64,000 nucleotides of DNA from Moraxella sp035181385 (GCF_035181385.1 NZ_JAXCJK010000003.1:186001-250000), one strand, 5' to 3'. Counted from the first letter of the stretch, positions 8,036-17,470 are shown. The notes: generated by a model from the letters alone, not told the origin. Translations and numbers: made by a program.

Positions 8036-8947
8036 TTAGGCAGGTGGTTTAAAGATGGTCTGAGCGGCTTTAAATACCAAACTGTGTCCTTTTACAATCA
8101 CATCAACATCAGGGGCATAGCCACCACCCATCACTATCGCTATTGGGATTTGTCTTTGTTGGGCGGTATTTATCACAAATTTTTCCCTTTCATACAATCC
8201 ATTCATCGTTAAACTGATCCGTCCAAGCCTGTCTTGTGCCAGCACATCTACCCCTGCTTGATAAAAGACAAAGTCAGGGGCGAATTCATCAAGTACCTTG
8301 GGTAAATGGTATTTTAAAACAGGTAAATATTCATCATCACCCACACTATCTGCCAAACCAATATCTAAGTCAGATTTGGGTTTGTGATAAGGATAGTTTT
8401 TGTCGCCGTGCATACTCATCACAAAGACATCATCGTTGCCTGCCATGATAGATGCATTGCCGTTGCCCTGATGAACATCTAAATCAACAATTAAAATGCG
8501 TTTGGCAAGATTCTCTTTTAATAAGACATGGCTTGCCACGCAAACATCATTAAGTACGCAAAATCCCTCACCATGGTCAGCAAAGGCATGGTGCGTACCG
8601 CCTGAAGTGGATAGACTAATACCGTCTGCCAAAGCATACTTAGCACATTGTATGGTTGCTCCCACGACATAGCGTTCACGCTGTATTAAGTCAGGCGACA
8701 TGGGCAAGCCAATTTTGCGACATTCTTTGGGAGGTAAAGTACAAGAATCTAACATTTGCCAATATTGTAAGGTGTGTGTTGTTAAAATTTCGTTGACACT
8801 TGCCATTGTTGGCGTAAACAACTGATCAGCTGTGATGATGCCATCTGCCAACAGCTTTTTTGGCAACATTTCATATTTTGCCATTGGAAAGCGATGTCCA
8901 TCTGGCACGGTTAGGGCAAAAGCGGGGTGATGGGCGACTTTAAACAT
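8036..8947 (-). CDS. Histone deacetylase-family amidohydrolase
   Basis: This is a zinc-dependent arginase/deacetylase-fold enzyme, 303 residues, cytosolic. The substrate is unknown; bacterial relatives act on acetylated lysines or polyamines. Visible active-site features are the His pair in GGTHHAF (119-120), the zinc-binding DLDVHQGNG (Asp155, Asp157, His159) and a later QAGVDVLAQD with a further zinc-ligand Asp. I use the ATG at 8947, which gives the family-typical MFKVAHHPAF start, rather than the TTG at 8968. It lies 27 bases downstream of the YbjN-like gene and is probably co-transcribed with it. The resemblance to short AcuC-like bacterial proteins is by motif only. Confidence 0.88.
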   Translation of the reverse strand: MFKVAHHPAFALTVPDGHRFPMAKYEMLPKKLLADGIITADQLFTPTMASVNEILTTHTLQYWQMLDSCTLPPKECRKIGLPMSPDLIQRERYVVGATIQCAKYALADGISLSTSGGTHHAFADHGEGFCVLNDVCVASHVLLKENLAKRILIVDLDVHQGNGNASIMAGNDDVFVMSMHGDKNYPYHKPKSDLDIGLADSVGDDEYLPVLKYHLPKVLDEFAPDFVFYQAGVDVLAQDRLGRISLTMNGLYEREKFVINTAQQRQIPIAIVMGGGYAPDVDVIVKGHSLVFKAAQTIFKPPA

Positions 8948-8973
8948 TGTAGATATCGTCAAATACAAAAAAA

Positions 8974-9606
8974 TTATTGGTGTACTTGCGTTGGCATAAA
9001 AACCCCATCATCATATTCTTGTGTGCCATCGCCATGTAATTCTGATATGTCTGGCAGATAATCATGCCAAAAAGGACTGGGTTCAGCTTCGCTCAGCACA
9101 TCATCATAAAGTCGCTGTGCTAGTTCAACAAGGCCTGCAGTTCCTTGTAAATAGCAACCAAGTGATTTGTCGCTGAGTGTGCTGAATTCGGCATCAACTG
9201 ACATTTTGGTGCGTATCTCACCATCGGTGGGGTCAAGTTCAAGGCTACCAAAAGCAATGTTTGTATTGGTATGGGCGATTTTCATCAGCATGGGTGCAAA
9301 ATGACTGGGCGGTATGGTATCAGGTAGCACGCCAAACATTGAGATGAGCTGGTTGCCTTCATTGATACGAAACACACAAGTCCAGTCAGATGTATTGTCT
9401 GTAAAATTTAAAATAATGTGATGTGTTTGTTTATTTTTATTGTCGGGCTTGCGGTGTTCATAACGCCAATTTTGCCTATCTAGCCATGCCATGATGTGCA
9501 TTGTTAGGGGGCTGTGATGTTGGTTATTTGGTGGGGTGAGCGTATCGCTGTTAGAGGTTGTTTTATTATTGGCAAAGATGTTTTTTAGCTTATCTATTAA
9601 TTTCAT
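8974..9606 (-). CDS. YbjN-domain protein
   Basis: The 210-residue protein has a polar, low-complexity N-terminal linker (residues 10-33) followed by a YbjN/type III chaperone-like alpha-beta domain (about 35-165) with the FGSLELDPTDGEIR strand-turn and TDNTSDWTC. The C-terminus is acidic. Such proteins are small cytosolic factors of poorly known role; E. coli YbjN is linked to stress and motility. No catalytic residues are apparent. It is divergent from ccmA and directly upstream of the deacetylase-like gene, suggesting a two-gene operon. Confidence 0.7.
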   Translation of the reverse strand: MKLIDKLKNIFANNKTTSNSDTLTPPNNQHHSPLTMHIMAWLDRQNWRYEHRKPDNKNKQTHHIILNFTDNTSDWTCVFRINEGNQLISMFGVLPDTIPPSHFAPMLMKIAHTNTNIAFGSLELDPTDGEIRTKMSVDAEFSTLSDKSLGCYLQGTAGLVELAQRLYDDVLSEAEPSPFWHDYLPDISELHGDGTQEYDDGVFMPTQVHQ

Positions 9607-9747
9607 GACAATACAGTTCGTCTTATTTTTTCAAATTGTAGCCCAAAGGGGGAAATTATGCAAAGTAAATCGCCTAAAATCGCATAAATTGGTTTTGATT
9701 ATGAGTGTTTTTTGGTATTATGAATCATATTTTTGGAAAATGATAAA

Positions 9748-10383
9748 ATGACTGTATTAGATCAATCGCTCATGACGCATGACATCGTGACACTAGATAA
9801 TGTTGATGTGCAACGGGGGGATTTTGTGCTGTGTCAGGGAGTGAATGCAACCCTAAAAGCTGGCGATGTTTGTCATTTGATTGGTGAAAATGGATTGGGC
9901 AAAACAACACTGTTGTCGCAGATTGCTGGGCTTTTGCCGATCATGGTAGGGAGGGTCATTTACCACCAAAAGAATGTTCGCCCTGTTTATATCTCTCACC
10001 AACTTGGCATCAGTGGCAACTTAACGGTTGCACAAAATTTGCATTTTTTGTTGTCTTTGTACGGCGTAAATGCCGATTGTGATCTGGTGAATTTTGCCCT
10101 TGAGCAGGTAGGTCTGTACGGTCTTAATGATGTGTCAAGTATGCAACTTTCGGCAGGGCAAATGCGTAGAGTGGGGCTGGCAAGACTGTTTGTTATGACG
10201 CCTGATCACTCACCTTTTTGGTTGCTTGATGAGCCATTAACCGCACTTGATGTTGATATGGTGGCGTGCATTGAGAATCAAATCAGTGAATTTGCTAATA
10301 TGGGCGGGGTGGTTTTAATGACCAGCCATCAGGCCATTAATATAAAGACGAGAGTGTTGGATTTGGCGAGATTTGCATTATGA
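9748..10383 (+). CDS. ccmA: Haem exporter ATP-binding subunit CcmA
   Basis: This is the ABC ATPase of the cytochrome c maturation complex, acting with CcmB (and CcmC/D) at the inner membrane in loading haem onto CcmE. The 211 residues have Walker A GENGLGKTT (46-54), the signature LSAGQMRRVGLARL, Walker B FWLLDEPLTALD and the switch His in TSHQ. I chose the ATG at 9748, with GGAA at 9735-9738, over the upstream TTG at 9733. The stop overlaps the ccmB start by four bases (ATGA), so translation is coupled. No ccmC-H genes follow, which is unusual. Confidence 0.9.
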   Translation: MTVLDQSLMTHDIVTLDNVDVQRGDFVLCQGVNATLKAGDVCHLIGENGLGKTTLLSQIAGLLPIMVGRVIYHQKNVRPVYISHQLGISGNLTVAQNLHFLLSLYGVNADCDLVNFALEQVGLYGLNDVSSMQLSAGQMRRVGLARLFVMTPDHSPFWLLDEPLTALDVDMVACIENQISEFANMGGVVLMTSHQAINIKTRVLDLARFAL

Positions 10384-11054
10384 TGAACCATGCCTTTAAG
10401 ACCATGCTGGTGCGTGAATGGCACATCAAGCGACAAGGTGCGGTGCAGTGGCTATTCCCCTTGATGATTTTTTTGATCATCATCACGCTGTTCCCGCTTG
10501 CTGTAGGTAGTGAGTCGGCGTTGCTATTACGCCTTGCGACATCGGCGGTGTGGATTGCGACCTTGCTGTCGTTGGTGATGGGAGTAGATGATTTATTTAA
10601 AATGGACATGGATAATGGCACGCTGGCACAGCTTGTGGCATCTGGCGCATCTTTATCTGTTTGGGTTTTTACGCGTTTGCTTGTGCATTGGCTATTTAGT
10701 GCAGGCTTTGTGGCAGGATTGTCCTTGCTTGCTACGCCATTATTTAATATGCCTATCAATGAGACGCTCATGCTCATGCTTTCCATTATTGTTGGATCAC
10801 CGCTCATGCTCATGCTTTCTGCGATTGCCAGTAGCTTGACTTTGAGCTTAAAAAATGGGGCGGTGCTTGTGCCATTGGTTGCTCTGCCGATGCAGTTGCC
10901 TGTGTTGATTTTTGCAACAGGTGCGGTAGATTTGTATGCAACAGGACTCAATGCCCTACCAACGCTTGCTCTGCTTGGGGCAATCAGCATGATCTCAGTC
11001 ATCATCACCCCTTGGGTGGTGGCACAAATTTTAAAGATGGCGTGGTCAAATTAA
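10380..11054 (+). CDS. ccmB: Haem exporter permease CcmB
   Basis: The 224-residue integral membrane protein has about six hydrophobic segments, starting with an MLVREWHIKRQG cytoplasmic N-terminus that is typical of CcmB. It partners CcmA in cytochrome c biogenesis. It overlaps ccmA by four bases. A 19-bp direct repeat (10765-10783 and 10801-10819) encodes LMLMLS twice, 12 residues apart, inside a membrane segment. Two strong hairpins follow, so the transcript ends after ccmB without ccmC, ccmD or ccmE. Confidence 0.9.
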   Translation: MMNHAFKTMLVREWHIKRQGAVQWLFPLMIFLIIITLFPLAVGSESALLLRLATSAVWIATLLSLVMGVDDLFKMDMDNGTLAQLVASGASLSVWVFTRLLVHWLFSAGFVAGLSLLATPLFNMPINETLMLMLSIIVGSPLMLMLSAIASSLTLSLKNGAVLVPLVALPMQLPVLIFATGAVDLYATGLNALPTLALLGAISMISVIITPWVVAQILKMAWSN

Positions 11055-11194
11055 ACTGTCTGTAATAAGATGTATTAAAAATGTGCAGTCTTTTATTTGT
11101 AGTCAATTAATACGATTGAATGACTGGCGTGGTTTTAGCCCAAAATAGTCAAAATAGATCTGTTTATACCAAAAGATAATTGGCTAACTCATCA

Positions 11195-11236
11195 AAAAAA
11201 CCATTTGCTCTGTAATGAAAAAATGAATGGTTTTTT
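11195..11236. terminator. Terminator hairpin after ccmB
   Basis: An 11-bp stem (AAAAAACCATT at 11195-11205, AATGGTTTTTT at 11226-11236) has a 20-base loop. It has A- and T-rich ends and can work on both strands. It is the first of two tandem hairpins between convergent ccmB and the permease gene. Confidence 0.65.
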
Positions 11237-11266
11237 GCTTTGAATTGACATCATTCATCATCTAAT

Positions 11267-11301
11267 AAAAAAACCTTGCCAAATAATGACAAGGTTTTTT
11301 T
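11267..11301. terminator. Bidirectional terminator between ccmB and the permease gene
   Basis: A 12-bp perfect stem (AAAAAAACCTTG at 11267-11278, CAAGGTTTTTTT at 11290-11301) has an 11-base loop, with T-tracts in both readings. It lies 15 bases beyond the stop of the minus-strand permease gene and serves it and ccmB. Confidence 0.8.
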
Positions 11302-11315
11302 GTTTGTGGATGATA

Positions 11316-12707
11316 TTACAAATCTTCTTCTTTGTATTGTGGCACAGGTTTTTTGAAACCACCTGTCTTGATGCCAAGCCAGATAAAGCCAAGTGCTGCC
11401 CAGAAGAGGCCAACTTTTAAGGTGATGCTATCTACTTCTAGCCACATTAAAAATACACTGATAAAGCCCAGTACAGGCACGACAATATAGCTTAGCATTT
11501 GCTTTGGCGTGTTGTATTGTTTATTTCGGAATACATAGTGGAACAATACCGAAATATTGACAAAGCTGAATGCGGTCAAAGCACCAAAGCTGATTAAGTT
11601 TACGACTGTTTCTAAGCTGATAAAGCCTGCGGTCAATGCCACACCACCTGCAATAAGGATATTGTTGACAGGTGTGAATAATTTGGGGTGAATTTTGCCA
11701 AAAATATTTTTGCTGATGACATCATCACGACCCATCACATACATCAAACGAGATACGCCAGCGTGTGCTGAGATGCCAGATGCCATGACGGTAACAATCG
11801 CAAAACCAAGTATGACGGCTTGGAATGCCGAACCACCAACCAACAATAAGATTTCTGCCTGTGTCTCGTCCACTGCGTCAAAGTAGATTGATGGCTCGCT
11901 TGGGAAGAAAGTTTGCATAAAATAGGTACTTGCGATGAATACCGCACCAGCGATGAGTGAAGTTAACACCATTGCTTTTGGTAGGGTGTTTTTGACATCT
12001 TTGGTCTCTTCAGCAAGGCTAGATAGTGAATCAAAACCTGTGAATGAGAAACATAAGATGGTAGCACCGGTAATCAATGCACCCACTGAGGTCATCTGAT
12101 TCCAAAATGGCTCTAAGCTCCATAGGGCATATTTGTCAGCATCTAGCGTACCATCAGCATAAATGCCCATTTGTAGCTTGCTATAGATCAAATAAACAAA
12201 CACGCCAATGATCAGTAGCTGTACCAATACAATCCAGCTGTTAAAATATGCCACAACTTTCGAACCAAATAAGTTCACGCCTGTCATGAGTGCTGTAAGC
12301 CCAATGACCCACACCCAATGGTTTACATTTGGGAATAAGGCTTCAAGATAAAGTACAGCAAGAATGATGTTTACCATCGGTGATAGTAGGTAATCAAGCC
12401 AACTTGACCAACCAACCATAAAGCCCATAGATGGGTTGATGGATTTTTGAGTGTAGGTATAGGCCGATCCTGATGAAGGGTAGGCACGAATCATATGACC
12501 ATAACTGAATGATGTTAAAATCACCGCCAACAGGGCAAAGATATAAGAAGTTGGTACATGGCCCACGCTATCACGGGATACCATACCAAAAGTATCAAGA
12601 AGTGTCATCGGTTGGATATAAGCCAAACCAATAATGATGACGTGCCATAAGCCAAGATTTCGCCGTAATTTAGCGGCTTGGGCAATAGGGGTAACAGGTG
12701 TACTCAA
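11316..12707 (-). CDS. puuP: APC-family amine permease, PuuP-like (putrescine importer)
   Basis: The inner-membrane transporter has 463 residues and 12 predicted membrane segments. Motifs closely resemble E. coli PuuP: GLAYIQPMTLLDTFG in helix 1, SGSAYTYTQKSINP, GFMVGWSSWLDYLLSPM, ATILCFSFTGFD and SRLMYVMGRD. It probably imports putrescine or a related amine; the substrate is inferred. The start is a TTG at 12707, placed 8 bases after a perfect GGAGG at 12716-12720. A longer frame from the TTG at 12722 would bury that ribosome site. It is monocistronic, with a palindromic, operator-like region upstream. Confidence 0.82.
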   Translation of the reverse strand: MSTPVTPIAQAAKLRRNLGLWHVIIIGLAYIQPMTLLDTFGMVSRDSVGHVPTSYIFALLAVILTSFSYGHMIRAYPSSGSAYTYTQKSINPSMGFMVGWSSWLDYLLSPMVNIILAVLYLEALFPNVNHWVWVIGLTALMTGVNLFGSKVVAYFNSWIVLVQLLIIGVFVYLIYSKLQMGIYADGTLDADKYALWSLEPFWNQMTSVGALITGATILCFSFTGFDSLSSLAEETKDVKNTLPKAMVLTSLIAGAVFIASTYFMQTFFPSEPSIYFDAVDETQAEILLLVGGSAFQAVILGFAIVTVMASGISAHAGVSRLMYVMGRDDVISKNIFGKIHPKLFTPVNNILIAGGVALTAGFISLETVVNLISFGALTAFSFVNISVLFHYVFRNKQYNTPKQMLSYIVVPVLGFISVFLMWLEVDSITLKVGLFWAALGFIWLGIKTGGFKKPVPQYKEEDL

Positions 12708-13069
12708 CGGTGAGTCCTCCAAAAAGCGTGCGTAAACGCAAAACAGAGAAAAGGCGTTGGGGTGCTAATACTGTTATCAAACTTACTTTTGGCAGATTGC
12801 AAATTTGCAAAAATCTGTTATCGGGCGTGTTTGAGATTTGATTAAGCTATCAACTCCAATAATTGTATAAAATAAAACCCAAAAACCCTAACGGATCATT
12901 TGGGGTATTTTTTTAACGAAAATAAGGGGCGTATTTTACCGCAAAAATTACCCCTTGTCAGCCTTATTTGCCAAAAAATAATCACAAATAGCAATAATTT
13001 TGTAACTTTTTTGTATTGTATGTTCTGATTATCTTATGTCATTACAAGTTTATTGATGTTTTTTTAGCA
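12708..13069. other. Intergenic region upstream of the permease gene
   Basis: This 362-base AT-rich region has no gene. It contains a nested palindrome 86-110 bases upstream of the permease start (CAGATT 12793-12798, GCAAATTTGC 12799-12808, AATCTG 12812-12817). It also has terminator-like hairpins near 12878-12914 (CCCAAA/TTTGGG then a T-run) and 12925-12957 (AAGGGG/CCCCTT). The last two would end the folM transcript arriving on the minus strand. Confidence 0.5.
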
Positions 13070-13843
13070 TCACCCGCCCCTTAAAGTCAAACTTCGGCCT
13101 CCATCTACCGCCAAGACCTGCCCTGTGATGTAAGATGAGCTGGTTAAAAAAACAACTGCCTGAGCGATGTCAGCTGGCGTGCCAATTCTGCCCAAAGGAA
13201 CAGATTGGGTAAGGGCATCTTTGGTTGATGAATTTAGTGATGAATTTTGATCATCATCAGGAAAAATATTGACCCCAGGTGATATGCCATTGACACGCAC
13301 ATTGGGGGACAGCTCCAAGGCAAGCGATTGTACCATGCCTAAGTGAGCCGACTTTGCCATATTGTAAATGGGATAGCCAACAAAGGGTTTGTCTCGTGCA
13401 TGAATGTCAAGTAGGCTGATAATACTGCCATTATTGATGGCAAGCTCATCTTTAAAAGCAAGACTTAAAAATAACGGTGCCTTGGCATTGGTTAAGAACA
13501 AATCGTCCCAGTGCTGATATAACTGACTAAATGAACAACCGTCCAAATCACTAGGATAAAAACTTGATGCATTATGTATCAATAAATCAAGCCTGCCAAA
13601 CTGCATTAATACTTGATTTTTAAAAGCATAAAGGGCGTCTTGATTGTCTGCAAGACTAAGCGATGCTTGTATGGTTTTGGCTGAGTTGGGACGAATGCTG
13701 TTCAGTTCATGTGCCAGATTGTATGCCTCTGCTTGACTGTGATGACAATGGATAATCACATCAAAACCTTGCTTGTGCAAAGCTTGGCTGATGGCACGCC
13801 CAATACGCCGTGCACCGCCTGTAATGAGTGCAACTTTATTCAT
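13070..13843 (-). CDS. folM: Pteridine reductase-like short-chain dehydrogenase
   Basis: This is a cytosolic NADPH-dependent SDR of 257 residues. The cofactor motif is TGGARRIGRAI, in which Arg follows the Ala as in pteridine reductases/FolM rather than the usual TGxxxGxG. NAS (about residue 92-94), the Tyr-x3-Lys catalytic pair in YNMAKSAHLG and SPGV follow in order. A role in reducing dihydropterins is inferred. The second of two ATGs (13843) has AAGGG 7 bases upstream, so I prefer it over 13846. It starts 13 bases after the cca stop and is probably translated from the same message. Confidence 0.8.
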   Translation of the reverse strand: MNKVALITGGARRIGRAISQALHKQGFDVIIHCHHSQAEAYNLAHELNSIRPNSAKTIQASLSLADNQDALYAFKNQVLMQFGRLDLLIHNASSFYPSDLDGCSFSQLYQHWDDLFLTNAKAPLFLSLAFKDELAINNGSIISLLDIHARDKPFVGYPIYNMAKSAHLGMVQSLALELSPNVRVNGISPGVNIFPDDDQNSSLNSSTKDALTQSVPLGRIGTPADIAQAVVFLTSSSYITGQVLAVDGGRSLTLRGG

Positions 13844-13856
13844 CATGATACCCTTA

Positions 13857-15020
13857 TTATTGAAGTTTTTGTAATAATTTGTCAATTTTTTGCTCTCTTA
13901 CGGCGGTCAGAGCAAGCCCAATTTCCCTACCTTTTAAATTTTTATTGATGTCGTCAATACCGATGCTTTTGTAAACAGAGATGCAATTTTTTAATAGCAT
14001 ATCAGCTGACAACTTACTTATCGCAGTGTCTTTGTTTGTGATAAAAATGGCAGTTAAGACATCATCTAGAGCCTGTGTATTCCCCTGATGTGCCTTGGTT
14101 TTTCCTAGTAATTTGATGATATCATCTGCTTTTGGTTTGTCGTTAAAAATTTGATAAAACTCACTCAATAGTTGGGCAATGTGTATGGGGTATTTTGGTG
14201 CATTTAGGGCGTGGGCTGTGGTTTTAATCAGTGTGTTTTGTGATTTTTCATCGCCCAAATAACCGCCACACAAAACGGCAAATTGTACGGCAATATTCTC
14301 ATGTTTGGCAAGTTTTAACTGGTTGATGACTGCATCAAAAGTCATTTGGTTTTGCCAGCATTCATCTAATTGGGTCAAAAAATACGCCAAGATTTCAAGC
14401 TCTTTTAAGTGTTGCCAATAATAATGTGCTGTGCCATTTTCCATGGCTTTGACGCTTTCTGTCCATAGGCGTTCACGGCTTAAATGTGATAGCTCGCCGT
14501 TTTTTGCCATGCTTTGCATGAGCTGTATGGTTTCGCTGGCAATTTTAAAGCCTAAATTATAAAATCTTGCCAAAAACCGCACTGTTCTTAAGATACGAAG
14601 AGGGTCTTCGCCAAATGCCTCTGAAATGTGTCGCAAGGTTTTGTTGCGTAGGTCTTGTATGCCGCCATAAAAATCTATGACTTGTCCTGTGGTTGGTGTT
14701 TCATCAAATAATCCACCAACTTCAATGGCAAGGGCATTAATGGTTAGGTCTCGTCTTAATAAATCATCGGCCAATGTAACACCTTTTGTTTGGGTGATAA
14801 AGTCTTGATGGCCCTCCCCATTTTTTCGCTCAACTCTGGCAAGGGCGTATTCAAAATGGGTATTGGGGTGTAAAAATACAGGAAAATCTACTCCAACTTG
14901 AGCAAAGCCCAGTTGTTTCATCTTATCAGAATCTAAACCCACGACAACAAAATCCTTGTCGTAAACAGGTAGTCCCAATAAGCCATCTCGTACTGCACCG
15001 CCAACCAAATATACTTTCAT
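13857..15020 (-). CDS. cca: CCA-adding tRNA nucleotidyltransferase
   Basis: This enzyme adds or repairs the 3' CCA of tRNAs. It has 387 residues and the class II nucleotidyltransferase head: YLVGGAVRDGLLG (4-16) and the catalytic DKDFVVVG (21-28, usually DRDWVVVG). RRDLTINALA follows, then EDPLRILRTVRFLARF and ERLWTE in the neck. No HD phosphohydrolase motif is visible in the C-terminal part, so it is the shorter form without phosphatase activity. It is followed closely by the folM-like gene on the same strand. Confidence 0.93.
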   Translation of the reverse strand: MKVYLVGGAVRDGLLGLPVYDKDFVVVGLDSDKMKQLGFAQVGVDFPVFLHPNTHFEYALARVERKNGEGHQDFITQTKGVTLADDLLRRDLTINALAIEVGGLFDETPTTGQVIDFYGGIQDLRNKTLRHISEAFGEDPLRILRTVRFLARFYNLGFKIASETIQLMQSMAKNGELSHLSRERLWTESVKAMENGTAHYYWQHLKELEILAYFLTQLDECWQNQMTFDAVINQLKLAKHENIAVQFAVLCGGYLGDEKSQNTLIKTTAHALNAPKYPIHIAQLLSEFYQIFNDKPKADDIIKLLGKTKAHQGNTQALDDVLTAIFITNKDTAISKLSADMLLKNCISVYKSIGIDDINKNLKGREIGLALTAVREQKIDKLLQKLQ

Positions 15021-15074
15021 CGCATTTTTTTTATGATGTTAAGAATTTATTTGATTGTACTGTTTTTTTGACAT

Positions 15075-15100
15075 AAAAAAAAGACCCTATGGAAAGGGTC
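15075..15100 (-). terminator. Rho-independent terminator for maeB
   Basis: Read on the minus strand, a 6-bp GC-rich stem (AGGGTC/GACCCT, 15083-15088 with 15095-15100) is followed by eight Ts (15082-15075). It is 36 bases after the maeB stop. Confidence 0.8.
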
Positions 15101-15136
15101 CTTGTAAAAAAACATGAATAAAAAACCATGAATAAA

Positions 15137-17470
15137 TCAGTTGGTTTTTTGGGCGTCTTGTACATCAGTTACGGCCAATGCAGTCATGTTAACAATACGA
15201 CGCGCAGTGGCTGATGGTGTCAAGATGTGTACAGGTTTGTCTGCACCCAGTAAAATAGGACCAAGTGCTGCCGAACCTGTGGCAGTTTTTAGCAGATTAA
15301 AGGCAATGTTTGCGGCATCTAAGGTTGGTAAAATCAGCAAGTTTGCCGAACCTGTGAGCGTGCTAAATGGGTAGTTTTGCTGACGCATACGCTCATCTAA
15401 TGCCACATCACCGTGCATTTCACCATCAAACTCAAAGTCCACTTTCATTTTGATTAAAATGTCATGAACTTTACGCATTTTAATCGCTGATTCTTTGTCT
15501 GATGTGCCAAAGTTGGAGTGCGATAAAAGAGCAACCCGTGGCGTGATGCCAAAACGACGCACAGTCGCTGCTGCCATGACGGTCATCTCTGCCAATTCTT
15601 CTGCTGTTGGCTCATCGTTGATATAGGTGTCAGCGATGAATAGGTTACGGTTTTGCATGAGTACGGCATTCATGGCATAAAAATTAGTAACGCCATCACG
15701 CTTGCCAATGACTTGGTTTAAGTATTTTAGGTGCAAATGATAAAAGCCAAATGTGCCACAAATCAGACCATCAGCATCACCAAGCTCTACCATAAGAGAG
15801 GCATGCAGGGTGGTTTTGCGACGCACATCACGGCGTGCAAGCTCAAGACTGACCCCGTTTCTTTGGTTTTCTTTGTAATAATGTTCGCAATAAGCATCAT
15901 AGCGTGGGTTGTTGTTTGGATCGATGATGGTGATGTTTTTGCCATCAACCAAGCGAAGACCTAATGATTTAATCTCATCATTGATGACATTGGGTCGGCC
16001 AATGAGAATTGGTTTGGCAATCTGTTCGTCCACAACGACTTGTACTGCACGCAGAACATTTATGTCCTCACCTTCAGCGTAAACAATGCGTTTGGGATCA
16101 TGCTTGGCCTTATTGAAAACAGGCTTCATCGCAAGGGCGGTATTGTACACAAATTCAGACAGCTTTTGACGATAGGCATTAAAATCTTCAATTGGCAAAG
16201 TCGCTACACCAGTGCTCATCGCTGCTTTTGCCACAGCAGGAGCGATTTCTAAGATGAGATTTGGTTCTAGCGGTCCAGGAATCAGGTAATCTCGGCCAAA
16301 GGATTTGGCAGATTTGCCATCGGCATCTAGGTCGGCTGATTCGGTGTGTGCCATGGCCGCAATTGCGTGTACGCAAGCCAGCTTCATTTCCTCGTTGACA
16401 ACCGTTGCCCCTACATCAAGTGCACCACGGAAAATGTAAGGAAAGCATAGGGCATTATTGACTTGATTGGGGTAGTCCGAGCGACCTGTTGCCATGATGA
16501 CATCTGAACGCACCGCATGAGCAAGCTCTGGCATGATTTCTGGGGTTGGGTTGGCTAATGCAAAGATGATTGGGTCTTTGGCCATTGAGCGTACCATGTC
16601 TTGCGATACCACGCCTGGCCCTGATAGACCCAAGAATACATCAGCACCCACCATGACCTCCGCCAGTGTGGTTTTATCGGTATCACGAGCAAAACGAGCC
16701 TTGGACTCATCAAGGTTTTTACGAGCGGTGGTTACTACGCCTTTGGAATCTAGTACATAGATATTTTCTTTTTTGACACCAAGAGCGACAGCCAAATCAA
16801 GGCATGAGATGGCGGCTGCACCTGCACCCGAGCATACTAAGGTGATTTCATCAATTTTTTTACCATTTAATTGCAAGGCATTCAGCAAGGCTGCTGCCGA
16901 GATGATCGCTGTGCCGTGTTGATCGTCATGAAACACAGGAATATTCATGCGACGACGAAGTTCACGCTCAATATGAAAGCATTCTGGTGCTTTGATGTCT
17001 TCTAGGTTAATACCACCAAAGGTTGGTTCCAAACTTGCGACTGTCTCAATGAATTTATCTGGATCGGTTTCGCTGATTTCTATGTCAAATACATCAATGC
17101 CAGCAAATTTTTTAAACAAGACGCCTTTACCTTCCATGACAGGCTTAGACGCCAATGCACCAATATTGCCCAAGCCAAGCACAGCTGTACCATTGGTAAT
17201 GACACCAACAAGGTTGCTACGAGCGGTGTATTTGGCGGCAAGTTTGGGGTCTTTTTCAATTTCAAGACAAGGTACAGCAACCCCTGGCGAATAGGCAAGT
17301 GCCAAATCTCGCTGGTTGGCAATTTGTTTGGTGGGAGTTACAGAAATTTTGCCAGGTCTGGGGTGTTCGTGATAATGTAGGGCGTTTTGCTCAAATTGCT
17401 GACGCTGAGCATCAATATCAGATTGAAAAGCTGTATCATCTGTTTTTTGTTGGTTTGAAACTTGTGTCAT
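15137..17470 (-). CDS. maeB: NADP-dependent malic enzyme with phosphotransacetylase-like domain
   Basis: This cytosolic enzyme converts malate to pyruvate, CO2 and NADPH. The 777-residue length is typical of the MaeB hybrid. The malic domain has KGVLFKKFAGIDVFDIE and NLEDIKAPECF with the metal-binding residues, then FHDDQHGTAI. The NADP-binding Rossmann motif is VCSGAGAAAISCLDLA (about 198-213). From about residue 440 the sequence is phosphotransacetylase-like (RIVYAEGED, TGSANLLILP, LGPILLG). In MaeB this domain is regulatory, binding acetyl-CoA, and is usually not catalytic. It is monocistronic with its own terminator. Confidence 0.95.
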   Translation of the reverse strand: MTQVSNQQKTDDTAFQSDIDAQRQQFEQNALHYHEHPRPGKISVTPTKQIANQRDLALAYSPGVAVPCLEIEKDPKLAAKYTARSNLVGVITNGTAVLGLGNIGALASKPVMEGKGVLFKKFAGIDVFDIEISETDPDKFIETVASLEPTFGGINLEDIKAPECFHIERELRRRMNIPVFHDDQHGTAIISAAALLNALQLNGKKIDEITLVCSGAGAAAISCLDLAVALGVKKENIYVLDSKGVVTTARKNLDESKARFARDTDKTTLAEVMVGADVFLGLSGPGVVSQDMVRSMAKDPIIFALANPTPEIMPELAHAVRSDVIMATGRSDYPNQVNNALCFPYIFRGALDVGATVVNEEMKLACVHAIAAMAHTESADLDADGKSAKSFGRDYLIPGPLEPNLILEIAPAVAKAAMSTGVATLPIEDFNAYRQKLSEFVYNTALAMKPVFNKAKHDPKRIVYAEGEDINVLRAVQVVVDEQIAKPILIGRPNVINDEIKSLGLRLVDGKNITIIDPNNNPRYDAYCEHYYKENQRNGVSLELARRDVRRKTTLHASLMVELGDADGLICGTFGFYHLHLKYLNQVIGKRDGVTNFYAMNAVLMQNRNLFIADTYINDEPTAEELAEMTVMAAATVRRFGITPRVALLSHSNFGTSDKESAIKMRKVHDILIKMKVDFEFDGEMHGDVALDERMRQQNYPFSTLTGSANLLILPTLDAANIAFNLLKTATGSAALGPILLGADKPVHILTPSATARRIVNMTALAVTDVQDAQKTN

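Noticed and set aside
12905..12957. Similarity to the hairpin before valS (1963-1986)
   Set aside because: Both contain CCCTTATTTT-type arms, but the second is imperfect and simple AT-rich terminators easily look alike; a repeat family is not shown.
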